From NCBI GenBank assembly GCA_030592825.1, contig JAUVIG010000175.1, positions 1 to 7,585 on the forward strand: DNA of 7,585 nt. Reading direction: 5' to 3'. Shown in pieces: positions 5,859-7,585 of the stretch. Origin of the DNA: Chlorobiota bacterium. GTDB taxonomy: Bacteria > Bacteroidota > Bacteroidia > Bacteroidales > JAADGE01. How positions within the stretch are numbered: the stretch's first letter is position 1; every line of letters starts with the position of its first letter. The position numbers and the translations under genes are program-made. The notes under the pieces are model-generated. The model did not search any database. It had not been told where the DNA came from and saw only the letters and a list, made by a program, of their open reading frames with translations.

Positions 5859-6578
5859 TTATTTTTTTTCACTGCCTTCTCTGTAAAGTTCTTGAATTTC
5901 AGATTCAGAAAGGACACGAGAATAGATTCGAAGTTCATCAACAGCACCACTGAAAAATACCGGATTGCCGTCCCAGCCTCTGCCGAAATAAAATTTTTCA
6001 TTGCCCTTAAATTGAAATCCGGGATTTGTAAATGTATCTTTGTTTACAAATAAACTGTTGATATATAATTTCATTACACCGGCAGATGTCCACAGCATAA
6101 CTGCATGGTTCCAAGAATTGACAGTGACTTTACCTGAAGACTTGTGTTTATCACCAAAGCCCATGCGCAAATCTGCACTGTCGGGTGTTGTATATGTTGC
6201 ATTCAGATACAAACGATCATTGTTATCACTATAGTATTGATAAATAAATGAACCCTTATCGGAAGTCATTCCGGTAACGTTAAACCAAACACTTACAGTT
6301 CCTTCATCTGTGTTAATGTTTTTATTTATTTCTTCTGTATTCCAAATTGTAATAAAATCATTTTCTCCGTCAAATTTTGCAGCTTGGCCCGAGATTCCGT
6401 CTGCATAAGTAACTCCGTTATATTCAACACCATGATTTCCGTTTCCGCTTTCATCATCTGCATTTCCGTTGAACGGGTAATATGCCGTCAATCCGGTATC
6501 CGAATTACCGCTGCATCCTGCAGTAAAAACAATTGCCAAAACACTTAATACGTAACACTTTTTTATTCCTTTTTTCAT
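5859..6578 (-). CDS. LamG/concanavalin A-like domain lipoprotein
   Basis: 239 residues from the ATG at 6578. A start at 6602 would add eight residues (MYRLKLIK) before the MKKGIKKC that begins a normal lipoprotein signal, so the shorter form is chosen. The hydrophobic YVLSVLAIVFTAGC ends in a lipobox with Cys22 as the lipidation site (TAG-C, slightly off the usual L-x-G/A-C). Residues about 29-235 form one LamG/laminin-G-like (LamG_3, concanavalin-fold) domain: LTAYYPFNGNADDESGNGNHG, AAKFDGENDFITI, GTVSVWFN, WNHAVMLW, MKLYINSLFVNKD, FYFGRGW, and the hallmark VDELRIYSRVLSESEIQEL at 213-231. These domains usually bind glycans or proteins, so it probably sits on an outer- or periplasm-facing lipid anchor as a binding or adhesion protein. 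No catalytic motif is visible. The gene is alone on its strand with its own promoter. Confidence 0.87.
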   Translation of the reverse strand: MKKGIKKCYVLSVLAIVFTAGCSGNSDTGLTAYYPFNGNADDESGNGNHGVEYNGVTYADGISGQAAKFDGENDFITIWNTEEINKNINTDEGTVSVWFNVTGMTSDKGSFIYQYYSDNNDRLYLNATYTTPDSADLRMGFGDKHKSSGKVTVNSWNHAVMLWTSAGVMKLYINSLFVNKDTFTNPGFQFKGNEKFYFGRGWDGNPVFFSGAVDELRIYSRVLSESEIQELYREGSEKK

Positions 6579-6635
6579 TTTTATTAATTTTAAACGGTAC
6601 AATTTATAATTCTACTGCTAATTGTAAGACAAAAA

Positions 6636-6666
6636 CAAATTTAAGTATATTAGTCTGAAAATCAAA
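6636..6666 (-). promoter_or_regulatory. Bacteroidota-type promoter for the LamG lipoprotein gene
   Basis: Read on the minus strand, TTTG (6666-6663) is followed after 19 bases by TAAATTTG (6643-6636), matching the phylum consensus TTTG-N19-21-TAnnTTTG at every defined position. Transcription would start near 6628-6632, giving a leader of about 50 bases to the ATG at 6578. It is the best promoter match in the window. Confidence 0.75.
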
Positions 6667-6872
6667 AAAATCATATCTGTTGTAAAGCATAAGATGTTTA
6701 AGAAATTGTAGTAAAAGGCACCAAAAATGCTGAAATTTTTAGAATATGACCTGTTGCTGTAAGTATGTTATAATAATGAAAACGGTATATCTTGTCATTC
6801 CGAATCAATTTAATACCGACTTTTGCTTAAACCGATTCCAAAATTTATCAATAAACACTAAACAATAATCAA

Positions 6873-7079
6873 TTATATCTCCTGATGCGGCTCCCTCAAC
6901 AGATCATTAATAAACTTAACAGGATTAAAAGTTGAGATAGGCACTTCAACAAATACAGTAAGTCAATTAGCCATTGCTCCGTTCCAAAGTCCCGGTAGTT
7001 CATGAGCTTTCAGCAGCTTGCCGTTTTTTGATTTTTCTGAGATAAATCCGGTTGTAACAGAGCCGACAGTTGAATTTGT
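6873..7079 (-). pseudogene. C-terminal remnant of a DUF4301 family protein
   Basis: A 68-residue minus-strand stretch reads TGFISEKSKNGKLLKAHELP, then GLWNGAMAN, an in-frame TGA at 6965-6963, then LTVFVEVPISTFNPVKFIND and LLREPHQEI before TAA at 6875-6873. From memory of the family, DUF4301 proteins (about 500 residues, uncharacterised, Bacteroidota) end in very similar words: TGFISxKSKDG, ELPGLWNGAM, then Trp, IFVEVP, TFNPVKTVNDLLRP. The TGA falls where the family has Trp (TGG to TGA). Upstream another in-frame TGA occurs three codons before the stretch and the frame breaks up, so the rest of the gene, including its start, is lost. It is therefore a decayed pseudogene rather than a gene with recoded UGA. 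Confidence 0.75.
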
Positions 7080-7300
7080 TTTAATGCTTCAAATAAAATT
7101 TGACACAGAGAAATAAATCTCTGAATGTTGACTTTCTTGAAACAGAGGATTATGAAATAATTGAAAGATATGATTCTTTATTTCCGGATTGGTAATCAAA
7201 AAACTCTTTTATTATAAAAACCCGGTTCAGCGTAGGAGAACAATAAAACGATACTGCCGTTCTTTAAACTTACCTTTTTGGGCGTTTAGTATAAAGAAGC
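7080..7300 (-). other. Degenerate coding-like DNA between DUF4301 remnant and right-edge gene
   Basis: No open frame spans this stretch, but the minus strand contains short protein-like pieces interrupted by stops. One, at 7285-7196, reads TPKKVSLKNGSIVLLFSYAE then PGFYNKRVF-stop. Another, at about 7204-7087, includes FLITNPEIKNHIFQLFHNP. They may be further fragments of the DUF4301 gene or of other dead genes. I cannot identify them. The plus strand shows nothing. Confidence 0.4.
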
Positions 7301-7324
7301 TTAAGTAAACTGCTTGTCAATAAT
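7301..7324 (-). repeat. Copy 2 of the repeat shared with 5424-5447
   Basis: This copy covers the last eight codons, including the stop, of the partial gene at the right edge. It matches the other copy at 23 of 24 bases, with 19 in a row identical. The match does not extend beyond the stop codon. Confidence 0.65.
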
Positions 7325-7585
7325 CTTAAACGGATTTAAATTATTTAAACGAACTGAAAAACGGACTCTTTGCAAATATTTATCAGTAATTGCATCATTT
7401 GCATTTGTTAATTCTTCTGACATAAGTAACGGTAAGAAAATCTCAAGATTATTTCCGAACATTGAGATTTTAACACCGCCTTCCCATGCTAATCCCGGTA
7501 AATCAAACTCATCGGAAACAGCCGGTGTTTCTCCGAAAACAGCCACATTACAAAAAACTTTTAACGGGATTTTTTTTGGTAAATA
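7301..7585 (-). CDS. C-terminus of a probable beta-barrel-like membrane or surface protein (5' end outside window)
   Basis: The minus-strand frame is open from the window edge to TAA at 7303-7301, so the GTG at 7546 is internal and not a real start; 94 residues are visible. The sequence alternates short strands: LKVFCNVAVFGE, LPGLAWEGGVKISMFGN, NLEIFLPLLMSEEL, QRVRFSVRLNNLNPFKIID. The end, with a strand of the type F/Y-P-L followed by a 'K/R-x-R-F-x-x-x-L-x-x-L-N-P' strand, resembles what I recall of beta-barrel-like C-termini of large Bacteroidota proteins, some next to M1 peptidase domains. This is a similarity from memory, not an assignment. The last codons are repeated at 5424-5447. Its real length, signal and function lie outside the window. 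Confidence 0.6.
   Translation of the reverse strand, partial: YLPKKIPLKVFCNVAVFGETPAVSDEFDLPGLAWEGGVKISMFGNNLEIFLPLLMSEELTNANDAITDKYLQRVRFSVRLNNLNPFKIIDKQFT

Noticed and set aside
5732..6234. Three short plus-strand frames (5732-5953, 5805-6053, 6040-6234)
   Set aside because: They are mostly antisense to the LamG lipoprotein gene, which has a lipobox, domain hallmarks and a strong promoter on the other strand.
6963..6965. UGA read as Trp (alternative genetic code)
   Set aside because: All complete genes use TGG for Trp and contain no internal TGA. A second in-frame TGA and frame breaks upstream of the remnant fit a pseudogene better.

Overview
The window looks like a low-GC Bacteroidota chromosome. 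Three things support this. Two secreted proteins end in a type A sorting domain of the type IX secretion system (T9SS), a system restricted to this phylum. Two intergenic regions carry the phylum's sigma-factor promoter (TTTG, 19-21 bases, TAnnTTTG). The remnant at 6873-7079 is the C-terminus of a DUF4301 protein, a family typical of Bacteroidota. All intact or partial genes end in TAA, and starts lack a clear Shine-Dalgarno sequence, as is usual in the phylum.

Plus strand, 1-4055: the 3' end of an unrecognised gene (to 325) is followed 13 bases later by a 695-residue secreted protein and then by a 489-residue secreted protein. Both large proteins combine a signal peptide, a putative TIM-barrel catalytic domain and a T9SS sorting tail. 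They are probably surface-anchored or released carbohydrate-active enzymes, but neither can be assigned to a named glycoside hydrolase family from sequence reading alone. The second is clearly richer in GC than its neighbours.

Middle, 4056-5858: after two perfect inverted repeats and a good Bacteroidota promoter comes an Rpn/PDDEXK_2-type nuclease (recombination-promoting nuclease, 'putative transposase' family) with an expandable 12-bp repeat coding the Gly-Lys-Ile-Glu tail. About 700 bases without a convincing gene follow. They hold several palindromes and stem-loops, a strong intrinsic terminator with an alternative pairing partner upstream, and a small relic identical to the 3' end of the gene at the right edge.

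Minus strand, 5859-7585: a LamG/concanavalin-like lipoprotein has an excellent promoter. It is followed by about 700 bases of decayed DNA that includes the DUF4301 C-terminal pseudogene, with an in-frame TGA where the family has Trp. At the edge lies the C-terminus of a probable beta-barrel-like protein cut by the window.

Functional reading: two secreted enzymes and one surface lipoprotein with a glycan-binding-type fold suggest contact with extracellular polymers. They are in separate transcription units and opposite directions, so a common pathway is only a guess. The middle and right parts look like an accessory region shaped by mobile-element activity and gene decay. I did not find a clear undescribed multi-gene system. 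The best leads are the two possibly unclassified T9SS-exported TIM-barrel proteins and the structured 5148-5858 intergenic region.
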